Notes: generated from the sequence alone by a model not told the origin. A stretch of 64,000 nt of DNA from Cristatella mucedo (GCA_009760855.2 WPIO01000063.1:1671001-1735000), one strand, 5' to 3'. Counted from the stretch's first letter, positions 45,599-58,044 are shown. Program-made: numbers and translations.

Positions 45599-48500
45599 AG
45601 GCAGGCCCACTCGAAACGCACGTGGCTACGCTTAGTCTAAGCTAGGATCGTAAAATCAAATGATGCATGGTCACTTTTAGACTAGGTACGAAACGTAAAC
45701 TTATGCTTCATTTTCAATTCCTTAGGCACGAGCAACAGTACCTTGTCTCTTGTGCTATTGGAAAGCCGCAGCTTCAATTCTTAGAAATCTGAACGATATG
45801 TACAACTTCAAATAGAACGGTGAGGATCGCTATGTTTGTGACTAGAGTAGTTCATACTAAATGACTAAAATGCTGGTAGTTATTTTCGTTCATGATGGCA
45901 GTGCAAAGCAGCAAGATCAAAGCTAAAACACGTGGCTGAACTACGGGTACTTTTTGAATATCTTTGTCGAAAGGAGGCAGTGTGACCCTGCGATGCCTTC
46001 AAAGCTTGAAAATTCGACGCAACTATTGGCAGAGCATGACGATTTATTTATATAGTTGGACGTGATTTCCTTCACAGTAAACTACATGCCTGAAAATCTG
46101 CCATATTAGCTCCTACGAGCAGGCGTCAGTGTTTTACTTGCGGCCGTCAGAATTGACATGAAATATATGTACTTACTGAATGGTTGTGCGTTCCGGTTTG
46201 GCTTGGTTCTTTCTGAGAGTCCTGTCAATGAGAGCCCAGTTATAGAGCGGCTTGGAGTTTTCATTTCGTAATAGCCCAGGAAGCAGCGAATCGCTGCTAG
46301 CACATTTCACCAGTCACATTTTCCGTCCTGCTCGACTCGAGGGCGTATCGATGGCAATCTATGTAGAAGACAATCTTTTGAACGGTTGATTAGATCCGTG
46401 CATTGAAGTCGGTTACCGTGAGAGTAGAAAGAGCCACATCCAATGGAAGGCCTAAAGATTGACCTCTGCAGGTTCATTGAAGTAAGGAAATGAACATGCC
46501 TAGTGAGTGGGTCGCCATGCATCGATATACAAAGTCCCAAGTCTTTGGCGATTATCTCTTTAAAGTGCTCAGGATTAGGTCCGATTTTGGTCTAAGGCTG
46601 ACCTGGCTAGCCTTGGTCAGTGGAGCTGCTGAAAGTTTAAATTGATCGGATATCGGCCTGAGCGGAAAGCTCGAATTTCGAGTGAATATCGTGGCACCCT
46701 GGCACTATAGTTCTTTTACGTAAATGCTTGCCATTTCGCTCACGAGCTCTCATCCAAATGAGCTCCAAAGATTCTGGCCACCAACAGGAATCCAACTCAA
46801 ATCCACCAGCAGTCGGCTTCGAGAAGCTCGAAGGTGGATTGCATTTTAAACTGAACTACCCACAACATTTCTCGCCGTTGCGTTCGTGCGTTCTAATGCA
46901 ATCGAATGCAGTTGTCAGCAGCGACCTTGGCTAATTTTGAAATCCATCGCCAGACGCACTGCTTTCGGTTGCAGTGCATGGCATGGGAACACTGGAGCGA
47001 AATTGTAAGAAGAATATTTTCGTATGGCGCCCTCGGAGAACTTATCTTTTTCTAGGCACTTTAAATTTGCTGCAAAGGAAGCATGATCGAATAGTTACTA
47101 GTAGCATGCTCAACGACAACTTGCATAACGTGGTTAGAGGTGACATGCACAGAGTCAGCATGCAGATATGGTTAGTGGCGACATGCACAGCATAAGCACA
47201 CAAAGGACGAATCACATGGAACCACTAAATGCTGTGATAAATTGAAATCCTAATCTCATTCTCGAATTCAAATTTACACTGAAATCATTATCTTCTAAAT
47301 GTCGCCAAACTAACCCAACTCCAGACATTCATACCTTTTCAAGCATTTTTTAACAAGGGGCACAGGTTTTATGATAACAAACATATTAAATCGGTGCAGC
47401 ACCCTCAGAGAACTGAATCTTTATCGGGGCACTTTACAGATGTTGTAAAGAACGCATGACCAAATGATCAGCGGTAACATTGGCAATGTCATCAAGCACA
47501 ACATTGTTAGACGTGACATGCACAGAGTTGATGAGTGGCACGATACTGTCAGGCCAGAGCTCGAAAAACTTATTTTAATAGCAAGCAATTTATTGACAGT
47601 TGATGCTCTACGACTGCTTCGATATGAACCGTTCAAGAAGCATGCACGAATCGAGCTTAAGATAGAATGCTAATTGAGTGCAGCAAATACCAAACGGAGA
47701 CTAAAAACATACAGGCCTCAGCAAAGCAGCAGTCAGTCCTGGTTTTAATGAATACTCTGACCGTTGAGATATCGCGATGCTGAAGTGGTCAGGAAAGCAG
47801 ACTCACTCTCAAGTCAGTAGCTCCGACCAGGCAATGGACAGACTGCCAGCTTAAAGACAACTCAACAAGTGCGTACACTCCTGGCTCAAAAAAGCAGCTA
47901 GCAGTCGGTTCCATCGGTTTACAGTCAAGCCTACAGGTGAACTATAATAGGTCATCGACTCTGGGGTAGACTCTGCAGGTCTTCCAAGCTTTTTTCTCCA
48001 AACAAAAAACTGCTTTTACAGCTATTGGTGACATAAGAAGACGTGATCACGATTGCTTTGGCCTCTTATCTTCCTTAAGGTTGAAGTCATCCAAAAACTT
48101 CTCTTGCCTAACAGAGGCTATTGCATATAAATCTGCGAACAAAGTTACGAAAATAGAGCTACACAAAACTCCGCTCCACTTAAAAGTTAGGAGAATAGCA
48201 GCAATCACAGCAATCGAGTGGAAACCCCCAAAGCAAATACTTGGAGGCTAAAACTATTTGCTGGCTTACTGAGAAACTACGTCTATATATCGTCAAAAAT
48301 CGATAATGAAAATCTGCTTCTATAAATTGTTTAGGCGACGATAGTTCTGAAAACATTAATTATTTTATATGTTTAATTCATTGCGTTCCAAGACCGCTGG
48401 AAGTCGCTCCCCTAAAACTCAGGCGAATAGATTTTCTCAAAACCTGTCACTCATCATCAGGACCGTGGCTAACTGTAAGAAAAATAGGTATAAAAAGATA

Positions 48501-48754
48501 TCCCACGAATTCTACGTTGGCCCATAGTGATAGCGGAACTGACCAAAAATCGTCTAACACTCGTATGCTATCTATCCTATTTTGTCGACAATAACAACAC
48601 TACTGGTTTCTGAAAAAAACAAGGGTTCTTGACCGGTGGCGGTACTAAATACCAATTTTTGATGGAAACCTCCCACCGTATTCACAACTGACGCATAAGT
48701 AATGTCGTGACACGTGATTTCCGTCCAAGTAAAGTGCATTCCCGAAAAAATGCA
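45599..48754. repeat. 3.16-kb recent duplication, right copy
   Basis: Copy of 26779-29934 at offset 18820 (for instance the small frames 27286/46106, 27908/46728, 28154/46974 and 28644/47464 all differ by that number). It contains R, part of P, the two-copy stretch, an L2 tail at 47017-47245, block S and the start of P, and stops abruptly after aaaaaatgcaa at 48754. Confidence 0.85.
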
Positions 48755-49604
48755 AGCGATGCGTTCAAAGCATCAAAATTCGACGCAACTATTGGCAGAG
48801 CATGAAGGAAAGCCTTCGTGATTCTTTAATAATTCTTTCAAACCTTCGTGGTTCTATAAAAATGACTGTAGCACTTAGAGCCAGTAATACCGTAGTACGG
48901 AGCCCGAAGAGAGCTCTGATTACCATCCAGTCGTCCGGAACGTTGACTTCAAGTATTGTCAATCGCTGTTAGGTCCTTTTACTCCATGGCTCCACCCAAC
49001 CTATCGAAGCTACTATTCCATTAGGCTTGGAACCATGCCACCAGCTTTCGAGGTAATTGTCATTTAGCTGTACATTATTGGAACTAAGAGTTCTGTTTTG
49101 AGATAATGACTGTAGCTCCTCTGCCGCCAAAGCTTGAAACACAATGATTCGAATAATGTGTTGACATCCACTGTCTTGGCAAAAATTGAACGAAGAAAAG
49201 CGCTCCTGCTTTTGAAAGCAGGAGGGGGTCCTTGCGACTTTTTTTTGTGCCCTTATGAACAAAGACACTTGGCATCGTGCCGCTAAGCAAATTTGCGTGT
49301 CTCTCTAACTATGCTTAGCTTGTTGCCATCGTGCATCATACTACTAACCGTACGATCGTGCTTCGTTTTCACCACACGTAATATGCATAGACCATTCACT
49401 TGAAACTACCAAGAACACTTCAATTTTTTAAAACTACATGTTTTGCAATGACTAAAGTAATAAGAATCCAAGCTAATATTGTCGTAATGCTCACTGTCCT
49501 ATTCTGGTAGTAAAATAGTATAACGTGCACTTGAGCTATACGTCGCAAGGTCACCATGAAGTCATTAGACGACGCCTTCGCAGAACTACCTTGAGTTCAT
49601 CTTC
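48755..49604. repeat. Block V, copy 3, with short L2 piece
   Basis: Matches 40746-41510 over most of its length. The reverse FVHKGTK frame is shifted here, splitting it into two overlapping frames (48969-49268 and 49084-49290). Confidence 0.55.
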
Positions 49605-50560
49605 CTTGATGCAATTCAGAAATCGGAAAGGCTGTTGCTAAAAATTGGCATTACCAGCATATCTCCTGTTGAATTCGCTTGAAATCCAGGTGTCATGCTG
49701 CAAAGTGACCTCTCGTTAGACGAGCACATCAGCTTCACAGTCATATCTGCCTACTTTTGGCTTCATAACATTTCTAGAATTTGGGCTTGCTTAGATTAAG
49801 ATACCACGTCCACATTTTCCATGCATTCGTGACATCCCGTCTCGACTTCTGCAACTCAACTGCTTTCTCGCCTACCTGCATGTGCGATCAGGCGATTGCA
49901 GCCGGTGCAAAACTCCGAAGCTTGGCTTGTCTGTCGTGAACGTCGCAGTTGCCACATTCTCCCACTTCTCGCCGACCTGCACTGGCTACCAGTCAAGCAA
50001 CGGATTAACTTCAAGGTTTTGTCGCTCACTTTTAGGTCACTTTATTATTTGGCTCCAGCCTATCTCTCTGATCTACTCCCCCCCCCCCTGCCAGGCGATG
50101 CTGCGTACCACCTGTTTTTCGGATTCTTATCGTTTATCTATACCTGGTACGAACCTCAATCACTTAGAGACCGTGCCTTAAGTTCGTATGCTTCCAAAGC
50201 CTGGTACTCACTTCCGACTTGCGTCTCGACATCTCTTGACTTGACTACATTCAAAAAGAAGCTAAAACCGCATCTAGTTACAAAAGCTAGTTATCAATGC
50301 ATTCAGTGGGTCTTTGCCATTCGTTCTTTGTGTGCTTATGTCTATGGACATTGTGCACGCTGCCGTTAACAACATTTGCATGCTGACCCAGTGCAGCCAT
50401 GCCCCATGCATGTCACCCCTAACCATGTTTTGACAGTTATCATTGAGCACTCTAACACTAACCATTAGATCGTGCTTCCTTTGCAGCAAATGTAAAGTTT
50501 CTAGAAAGAGATTGAGATCTCAGAGGACGTTATGTTAATGGTATCAGTATTCTTACGATG
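49605..50560 (+). mobile_element. 5'-truncated L2 element (copy 8)
   Basis: Related to copy 2 (9222-10230). It reads LLKIGITSISPVEF, the FCNSTAFSP-like RT end, LADLHWLPVKQRINFKVL at about 49970, and FKKKLKPHLVTKAS at about 50255. A C-run at 50081-50090 shifts the frame. The 3' end joins gypsy at about 50560. Confidence 0.85.
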
Positions 50561-52930
50561 AATAAAATCCCGGTATAAAATCGGAAAGCAATTTTCTCAA
50601 ATTGCCCGGGCGCTAAAACATCCTAGTTTCTTCCTAGCCTTACTGCGCCAGCCAAGCCCGAGGACGTGGCTGTGACCTTCGATCGGTTCAGTGAACTTTT
50701 CACAGGATACCTGACTCCGGCGCCGCTAGAAATTGCCGAGGCTTATAAATTTCAGTGTCGACGTCAGGTACTGGGTGAGTCGATACGCAATTTTGTGTAA
50801 CAGCAAATTGCTATTTCTGTAAACGTTTACTGGGGCTTGTTCGAATGCAATGCCATACGGAACCAGCTGGTATGCGGACTTAGCTCTGTCGAAACTACCC
50901 GCATGTTTGTGGTGCATGAGGGACTCTTGAAGCAGGACACAGCACATTGCAACCGTCACCGAGCCATTTCAGAAAGAAGCCCAGTTCAAGGCTCAGAATC
51001 GTTTAGATAGTGACAAAAGATGTCGACAAGTTTCTCTATCAGAGTCACACCAATCGGCATTCTTTTGCTTCTACCGTGGTTCGGGATCACCGGAGGCGGA
51101 AAGGTCGACATTTTAAAGCGAGTGCTTTATTTGTTTCAAAATCGGCCATCTTTATAAAATCTTACAAATTAAATTAGAAGTCGGCAGGTATTTCATTGCA
51201 GTACCACTTAAGTACCTCTAGACGATGCGTCTCGGCATTGCGTTACTATTATTGCACATATGGGACTGTGCCTACAGCCATCTTTTATTCTTTGTTTCCT
51301 CTGAACCAGCAAACGACCAGAATGCTATAGAGCAGCTGCTTTCGGAATTGCGTGGTGTTATGTTTTATTAAGATGACATCTTTATGAGTACAGACTGGTC
51401 TTTCATTTTTAAAATCTCGAAAATATATTTTAGGAATTTAATACTGCTGGCTTAAACATGGATCGTGATAAGTGCGAATTTTTGCAACTCTCAATTGTTC
51501 GCCTAGGACAGAATGTAGACTAGCTTAACATACACCAAATTAACGACCAAGCTGTAGTCTGAATTATCGTCGGGAATGGCATAGAACGCTAGCCGACGTG
51601 CAACCCCATCGGTTTATTCTCCCTCCACACGGAGCGGGGCGAAGCACAACTCTCCTCGCCCCTCTCGCCCACCGGAGTCCCCCACTCTCTTGTCAAAACA
51701 AACACAAATAGCACGTCCGGGCTGCTTACCACATCGAGTGTCACAGCCCACTCGTACAGTGATCAGGGGCAGTGTCATCAATTAAATAAAACCACAAAAG
51801 TTAAAGCGATTAAACAAGAACCTACACCACGAGACCTTGGATAATTAGATCTTGGATAAGATATTTGCTGAGTTTAGTACAGTAATCCTACAAGTTCTTG
51901 CCAGGTCTAGCAATCGTCTTGAGCCCATTGCACAAACTACTGAAGAAGCACCAAGACTGTGTATGAACGAACCATTTCGGTGAGGTTTTTGCTAAGATAA
52001 AAGCAATGCTGTCGACAGAGCTAGAAATGACACCGTCTTATGTGAGCATGCAGTTAGTACAACAGCTCGATGCATCGGCTTGGGGTGGTGCTATCACCAA
52101 ATTTCCAAGCGGTGTTGTGCGACTGATAGCTTTTGCTTCACGAAGCAGCAATGAGGGAAATTACTCTCAGATAGAGAGGCACTATCACGGATCTTCGTTG
52201 TCCTCGCCTCCACGTTTATCTTTAAAGAAGAACGTTTATCCTGCAAACTGACGGCAAGCTAATCGTGAAAAACTTGGAGCCTAAGAAAGGCACTCCACCC
52301 ATTGTAGTGATGGTAACGTAACGGTGGGCGGCCGTGTTGTCGGTAAACTTTCGTGGCATTGACTATAAAATACCTGAGGATCATGCAAACGCAGATGCGT
52401 TGGCTAGACTATCTCAACCTTGCGTAGTCAAAAATTGTGAGCCAATGAAACTTTTGCACATCACGGTTTTTTGCATCCCAAACAGTAACATTTCAAGAGG
52501 TTCGAAAACAGCTGCAGCTTGAGCCAAAAGCCTTAATGAAGGCCTGTAGTATGACTGTAAAGGGGTGGCGAGAACTACACAGGCGCGCCCCTAATCTTGA
52601 GACATATAAAGAATTCCGCCGCGACCTCGCCATACTAGACGAAGGACAGAGGCACTAGGCTAATAATACCAACTAACCTTCAAGAAAATATGCTCACAGA
52701 CCTTCACGAAACTCCCCTCGGTATAGTACGAATGAAAGCCACTGTCAGAATAATGTGTGGTGGCCGAACATCGACGCTCTCATCGAGGCACAGTGTGGAG
52801 CATGCCAACACTGCAACGTCTTTCGCAGTGCAGCGGCCACCAATCCATACTCGTAGATAGCCCCTGGGTCTCCTTAGCAACGTGTACATATCGACTATAC
52901 TGGGTCTATGGTTTCGGCTAGGTATTTAAA
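50560..52930 (+). mobile_element. Ty3/gypsy remnant (G4)
   Basis: Gag at about 50660-50900 (VTFDRFSELFTGYLTP, EIAEAYKFQCRRQ), then a join near 51200 to the RT (LPFLFFVSSEPANDQ region, then YxDD equivalent near 51365 altered by a stop), a solo LTR at 51553-51796, the RNase H frame 52006-52251 with DASAWGGAI and FASRSSNEGNYSQIE, and the integrase zinc-finger region at 52690-52860. Order and interruptions parallel G1 at 10231-14450. The gag-to-RT interval is shorter than in G1 (about 10860-11740 is missing here). Confidence 0.85.
51553..51796. repeat. Solo LTR in gypsy G4
   Basis: A 244-bp LTR, TG...CA, at the same gypsy site as the nested element in G1. The right flank is aaagt (51797-51801), while the left flank is changed to caagc. 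The interior has been lost, presumably by LTR-LTR recombination. Confidence 0.8.
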
Positions 52931-54440
52931 AGTAGAGCGTTGTTTTATCTTCGGTCCCTTTTTCGGCTTCGTTTTGATGCCGTTGCCGGACTCGTTTCTC
53001 TGAAAGCGAGGCAGGAGGGTAGGCTGGTCGTCGGCGATTGACGGGACAGAGCGAGGCAGTGCCAGAAGGATTCGGTGGACGCCACCGAATACTTTTCCAA
53101 GGCACGTGCTCGCATTTTGTGTTAGCATTTTGTGTTCGGTTTGAGAACGTGGTCATGGCATAGGGATTTTCTGATGCGAACTAGAAGTAGTTCATTGTAG
53201 TGCGTTTGAGGAATTCTTGCCTTTTCGGTGGCAGCAGAGCCCTAGTTTTCCACTCAGGGTCTAGGTTCCGGTTATTCGAGCTCCTCTATCTATTTGGATC
53301 GTTTCCCATTATAGACGTAGGTAGCCTAAGTGCGATGACGTGATTGCCCCCCCCCCCCCACCCGCAAGTGCGCTCGGTACAGTGTGTGAGGTATTCCTGT
53401 GCTGTATAATAGTAGCTCCGTCGGCGAAGTTCAAGTGGAGTCTCACGGAGACATGAGTGCAGCTTCAAAATGAGACTCCACAAGAACAGCCGCCACCGGA
53501 GCCACTACTATACGCCAATTAGTAGCAGCCAATGGTTTACTCGTGCCGAGAAGAGTATCAGACTTTCTATGGCCAAGACGTGACGCCTACACTGAGGTAC
53601 AAAATGTATAACGGTGGAGGGCACTTTATACCGTGGCTTCTAACTCTAGAGAAGACTGTGGCAAGGCTAAAGACTGCGATCCTGTTAAAGCGTGTTGCGC
53701 CAGTGTGTCTGGGCAATAATGCAATACATGGCTGGGGTGATCAGCCGGCCGACGTAAAGCAAGACTAGCACAAGCTGTGCAATGAGTTAACTCCCATCTT
53801 CTCGTGGTTGACAGATAAGGAGGCAGAGCTTGAGGCCGACGGATTTCGGCTGGAGCAAGAGCAGATCGCCGGGGCCGAGACCGGAAAAAGATAGGCGACC
53901 AGCTAGCTTCATTACCGGTCGATCTCACCGTCAACTGCTCACAAGAGCCAGACAGACGAGAGGACCTTATTCGTCTGCCGCAGCCATCCGATTGCAATAC
54001 TGGTGTTGGAAGAGGGTATGGAACTGCTTCCGACCTAGTAGCCGCAACAGCCAAAGGGTGCCAGAATAAAGTATGTGTGCAGCGGCAGCAGCCGGAGATG
54101 AACGTGCAGCATGTGACAGGTTCCTGCGGTGAGGCAATAGTAGCCTGCGACGAGGCGGAGGCGGCCTGAGAGAGTGACGTCTTTGCAGCAAAGAGAAAGC
54201 AGCGACAGCACCGTAGCGGCTGAGAGCATATTGGCCACAGGAAGCGTCCGACAGAGCAACGTCTCGGCCGCGGTGCAAAGCGAAGAGAGGATCTCGGCGG
54301 TATAGAGCATTCGCACAAGCTTCTCCGCGCAGAGCACAGAGGACCACCACGAGATAGCGGTCTCCGGCGAGGCGATACTATCCTGCGACGAGGAGCAGGC
54401 CGCCTGCGAAAGCTAAGTCAAGCTGGGAGCAAAATCCATC
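52930..54440. repeat. Block T, copy 3
   Basis: Matches 23890-25440, with hairpin arms at 53405-53445 and 53471-53512. A C-run of 13 at 53347-53359 replaces four C residues of the other copy. The plus frame 53532-53768 (MVYSCREEYQTFYGQ start) corresponds to 24496-24732. Long minus frames here (such as 53626-54318) are antisense products of the GC-rich sequence. Confidence 0.6.
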
Positions 54441-55670
54441 AGAAAAAATGGCTTGAAACTCAAGCTTAGAGCCGTCGACTAATTGGATATTTTTATTCTA
54501 ATTTAACCTGATCTCGTAGCATTGGCAAACATTTTCAAAAAAGCTGCTCATTTTGCTAATATATTTCACAGCTAGAAGTGCTATACGACCTGTTCTTTTG
54601 CGTTTTTCGTTCTTTAGGCTGGGAAGCTTACATCATACAAAAGGTCTATAAAATCAAGTAGCTCTGGCAATAGATTTAGCAGGTAATGTTTTATTCCCAG
54701 AGGGAAGGGGGGGTCATTCTCGAATTCGATTTAGACTGAAATCCTTATCTCATTCTCGAATTCGAATTTAGACTGAAATCATTACCTTCTAAATGTCGCC
54801 AAACTAACCCAACTCCAGACATGCATGCCTTTTCAAACATTTTTTAACAAGAGGCACGGGTGTTATGATAACAAACATATGAAATCGGTGCAGCACCCTC
54901 AGAGAACTGAATCTTTATCGGGGCACTTTACAGATGTAGTAAAGAACGCATGACCAAATGATCAGCGGTAACATTGGCAATGTCATCAAGCACAACATTG
55001 TTAGATGTGACATGCACAGAGTTCATGAGTGGCATGAGACTGTCAGGCCAGAGCTCGAAAAACTTATTTTAATAGCAGACAATTAATTGACAGCTGATAC
55101 TCTACAACTGCTTAGATATCGATGCTTCGATACCGTTAAAGATGCATGCACGAATCGAGCTTAAGATAAAATGCTAATTGATCTGCAGCAAATACCAAAC
55201 GGAGACTAAAAACATACAGGCCTCAGCAAAGCAGCTGTCAGTCCTGGTTTTAATGAATACTCCGACCGCTAAGATATCGCGAGGATGAAGCGGTCTGGAA
55301 AGCAGACTCACTCTCAAGCCAGTAGCTCGCACCAGGCAACGGACAGACTGCCAGCTTAAAGACAACTCAACAAGTGCATACACTCCTGGCACAAAAAAGC
55401 AGCTTGCAGTCGGTTCCATCGGTTGACAGTCAAGCCTCCAGCTGAACTACAATAGGTCATCGACTCTGGGGGTACGCTCTGCAGGTCTTCCAAGCTTTTT
55501 TCTCCAAACAAAAAACTGCTATTACAGCTATTGGTGACATAAGAAGACGTGATCACGATTGCTTTGGCCTCTTATCTTCCTTAAGGTTGAAGTCATCCAA
55601 AAACTTCTCTTGCCTAACAGAGGCTATTGCATATAAATCTGCGAATAAAGTTAAGAAAATAGAGCAAGAC
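54441..55670. repeat. Block S, copy 5
   Basis: Matches 15001-16200, continuing the parallel between 9222-16200 and 49605-55670. It includes an L2-type tail at 54890-55030. No gene is seen. Confidence 0.7.
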
Positions 55671-55749
55671 CAGCTGGAGAGTTTCAGCACACAGCGGACG
55701 AATACGAAGGCACGACGAGAAGCCAGAATGCAACAGTAGAAGAATCATT

Positions 55750-56045
55750 ATGATAATAATAATACATTTGCTATAGCACTCTCGGAGAACTCAAATCTCT
55801 TTCTGGGCACTTTACATTTGCTGCAAAGGAAGCATGGTCGAATGGTTAGTGGTAGCATGCTCCATGACAACAAGCACAAAAACATGGTTAGAAGTGACAT
55901 GCACAGGGTCAGCATGCAAATATGGTTAGTGACAGAATGTACAGTGTCAGCTAGCATAAGCACACGAAGGATGAATCGCATGGCCCCAGCAAATGCTGTT
56001 ATAAACAGATGCGTTTTAGCTTCCGTAAAGCAGGTGGTACGATGC
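55750..56045 (-). mobile_element. L2 3' end fragment with ATT tail
   Basis: Reverse-strand tail with an attataataataata-like stretch, the ctctcggagaactcaaatctctttctgggcacttt region and the gacatgcacagggtcagcatgca region. Confidence 0.8.
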
Positions 56046-56159
56046 TTAGTCATTACAATTACAACTATTAGTGATATAAGAAACCGTGACCACCATTGCT
56101 TTCGCCTCTTATCTTCCTTTAAAGTTGAAGTCATCCAAGAAACTACTCTCGCCTAACAG

Positions 56160-56580
56160 ATGCTATTGCATATAATTATTATCGTTGTCAAGTTCGATGA
56201 AATCGCCCAGATACGGCCACACAGGAATAACTGTATGACCGACCAGACACGGTAGCATCACACTGGCAGAGGGATAAAGAATTTTAAGAGGCCGCGTGAC
56301 TGCGGGTGAGCTTGGCTATGTGCACAAACACGTGCAAGTAAATGATTGTGTGTAATCTCCCTCCGACCTTGCATGTGGGTACCAGTCTGTTTTTGCGAGT
56401 GCTCGGCGAGTGTAGGGGCATGTACGGGCATGCGTGTATGAGCAAGAGCGAGTGTGGATGTGCGAGTGCTCCTTGACAGTGCATGCAGGCGCCAGTGCAG
56501 GCTCGAGTGGTGAAAGAGGGCGACTGCTGGTTGCGTAGCGCACCGAGTTTGGGTGGCCTCCCAAGCCGGCCTAAAGTCTG
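56160..56580. other. GT/CA-rich stretch
   Basis: Low-complexity sequence rich in gtgtatgagc and gagtgtgg type words at about 56360-56500. A minus-strand 110-codon frame (56258-56590) comes from this bias and is not supported. It ends in the near-palindrome gagtttgggtggcc / gccggcctaaagtc at 56546-56579, which is shared with 26414-26447. Confidence 0.5.
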
Positions 56581-56797
56581 ACAGTGCCATTGGAATTTTT
56601 TTTTAATTCCTCAGTTATTAAAAATGATCCAGTGAGATCGAAGCACAAAAATGTTGGATCAAAGCATAAAAATGTTGGTTACCAAACAGCTTACTGCAGT
56701 CCACAAATGACGACAAAAAACGTCAGGGGGGAGGTGGGCAGCTTCCAAGACAAGCCATGCTCACGAAACACCGAACTGAAGGTCGATCCACACCCAC

Positions 56798-57007
56798 ATT
56801 GCCAGTATACGTGCAAAGGATACATATGCCGACTACGGCACCGCCAAGCAGGCCGACCGTAAGCAGATTCCTACGCCTCAGCAGCTTGCTGCTCGTGGCC
56901 CTCCTTGCGTTCATTTCTTCTATTTTCTTAATGTAGTGCTGGTCCGATTCCTTCAGCCGCGCAAACTCCTTCGACATGTCAATGCGTTCCATCTCTTGAC
57001 CAGCCAT
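56798..57007 (-). CDS. Probable COA3-like exon (cytochrome c oxidase assembly factor)
   Basis: From the ATG at 57005-57007 (context catcATGG), 70 codons lead to a plausible gtgggt splice donor at 56797. The sequence reads SDQHYIKKIEE at residues 21-31, a basic LLRRRN at 42-47, then the hydrophobic LLTVGLLGGAVVGICILCTY, a single membrane helix. A charged amphipathic N-terminus, an arginine cluster and one transmembrane helix match the COA3 (CCDC56/MITRAC12) family, which helps assemble cytochrome c oxidase in the mitochondrial inner membrane. The short C-terminal tail expected after the helix would be in another exon that I cannot find. The upstream in-frame Met codons at 57055 and 57037 are less likely starts. 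The similarity is from memory of the family pattern, so the identity is tentative. Confidence 0.5.
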
Positions 57008-57059
57008 GATGAACACCTGCATCACCGTAAATGACATATATGCTGCCTTGCCCAAGGCA

Positions 57060-57600
57060 TATTGTTGCTGCTACTGCCTCTGGTGCGGTGCTTCGTAAAA
57101 GGCAAAGCGGACTTTCATTAAAATCAGAAGCCTAGGGTACGACTGTAAGTGCGATTCGGTGGCAGACAGCGAACAATAGACTACGAAATAATGAGGATCT
57201 GTCGACGCAGCAGCAGCAACAGGTCATGGGGATGTCAGTAAAAAACACCAATGCCACACCAGCGGACTCACCGGCACACTCAGTTCCGTCAACAGTGTAA
57301 CAGTTACTTTTAAAAAGCTTAATATTTGTTATAAAAAAAATCACCGATTGCTTATTCATCAAAGCTTAGAATGGCTTTGCCGACAGCAAATGTCGAATGT
57401 TGTTCCTCGTGTAAGCATTAACCTCGGTATCCTAATGGAGCAGCACTGAACACAGCGTAAGTCAATCGAGCGGCAACCTTTCTACATACAGAATGAGGAT
57501 GATGCCACGCCAAACTTCATCCTGCATCGCACTCCGTCCTGGCAAGACCACTCGCAAGCCTGACCATTACAAACTTCTAGTAGCCACCGAACGTTGATTC
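57060..57600. other. No recognisable gene
   Basis: Possible upstream region of the minus-strand COA3-like exon. A 76-codon minus frame at 57132-57362 has no domain. No repeat block from elsewhere in the window is seen here. Confidence 0.4.
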
Positions 57601-57609
57601 TGCCCACCT

Positions 57610-58030
57610 CCCGACATAGGCTTGCCTACTCGTGCTTATGTGTGCTGACACCGTGCATGCTGCCACTAACCACATTTGCATGCTGATTCAGTGCATGTCA
57701 CCACTAACTAAGTTATGCTTGTTGTCATTGAGTATGCTTGCCCTAACCACTCGATCGTGCTGAGCGGTGATGGCACACTAGGTAAGGTGGTTGGTCTTCA
57801 CGACCTCGGGACCGAGGTCGTGAGTTCAAAACCTGTGGTGAGCTATCCATTATTGCTGCTGCAAGCAGTGATGATAGCTGTAAAGGCTCCTCTGTTGCTA
57901 TACAAAGGAGGCTCTTTAACTAGCTAGAATTTTTTCTTTTCTTTGCAGCAAATTTAAAGTGCCTAGAAAGAGACTGAGTTCTCTGAGGGCACTACATCAA
58001 ATGTATCATTATTATTCTTACTAAGTGTAG
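57610..58030 (+). mobile_element. L2 3' end interrupted by a SINE
   Basis: The tail reads ccactaaccacatttgcatgctga (57660s), tcgatcgtgct at 57751-57760, then resumes ctttgcagcaaatttaaag at 57941 with the gcctagaaagagactgagtt stem and the gcactacatcaaatg tail. The SINE lies between. Confidence 0.8.
57761..57938 (+). mobile_element. tRNA-derived SINE
   Basis: It has an internal pol III promoter: an A-box-like taggtaaggtgg at 57778-57789 and a B-box-like gagttcaaaacc at 57821-57832, at tRNA-like spacing. The anticodon-arm region is a near-palindrome (cgacctcgggaccgaggtcg). About 105 bp of non-tRNA sequence follow, ending in a T-rich stretch. It sits exactly between bases that are adjacent in intact L2 tails. 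I found no clear target-site duplication. Confidence 0.7.
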
Positions 58031-58044
58031 GCAAAAATTATAAT

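Noticed and set aside
53626-54318. 230-codon minus-strand ORF
   Set aside because: Block T is GC-rich and open in several frames; this frame is broken in the sister copy and has no domain.
56258-56590. Minus-strand 110-codon ORF rich in Ala, His and Thr
   Set aside because: It lies in a GT-rich low-complexity stretch that leaves several frames open at once.
57778-57832. Possible functional tRNA gene
   Set aside because: A and B boxes are present but the acceptor stem does not pair, the anticodon arm is abnormal, and a non-tRNA tail follows, so a SINE fits better.
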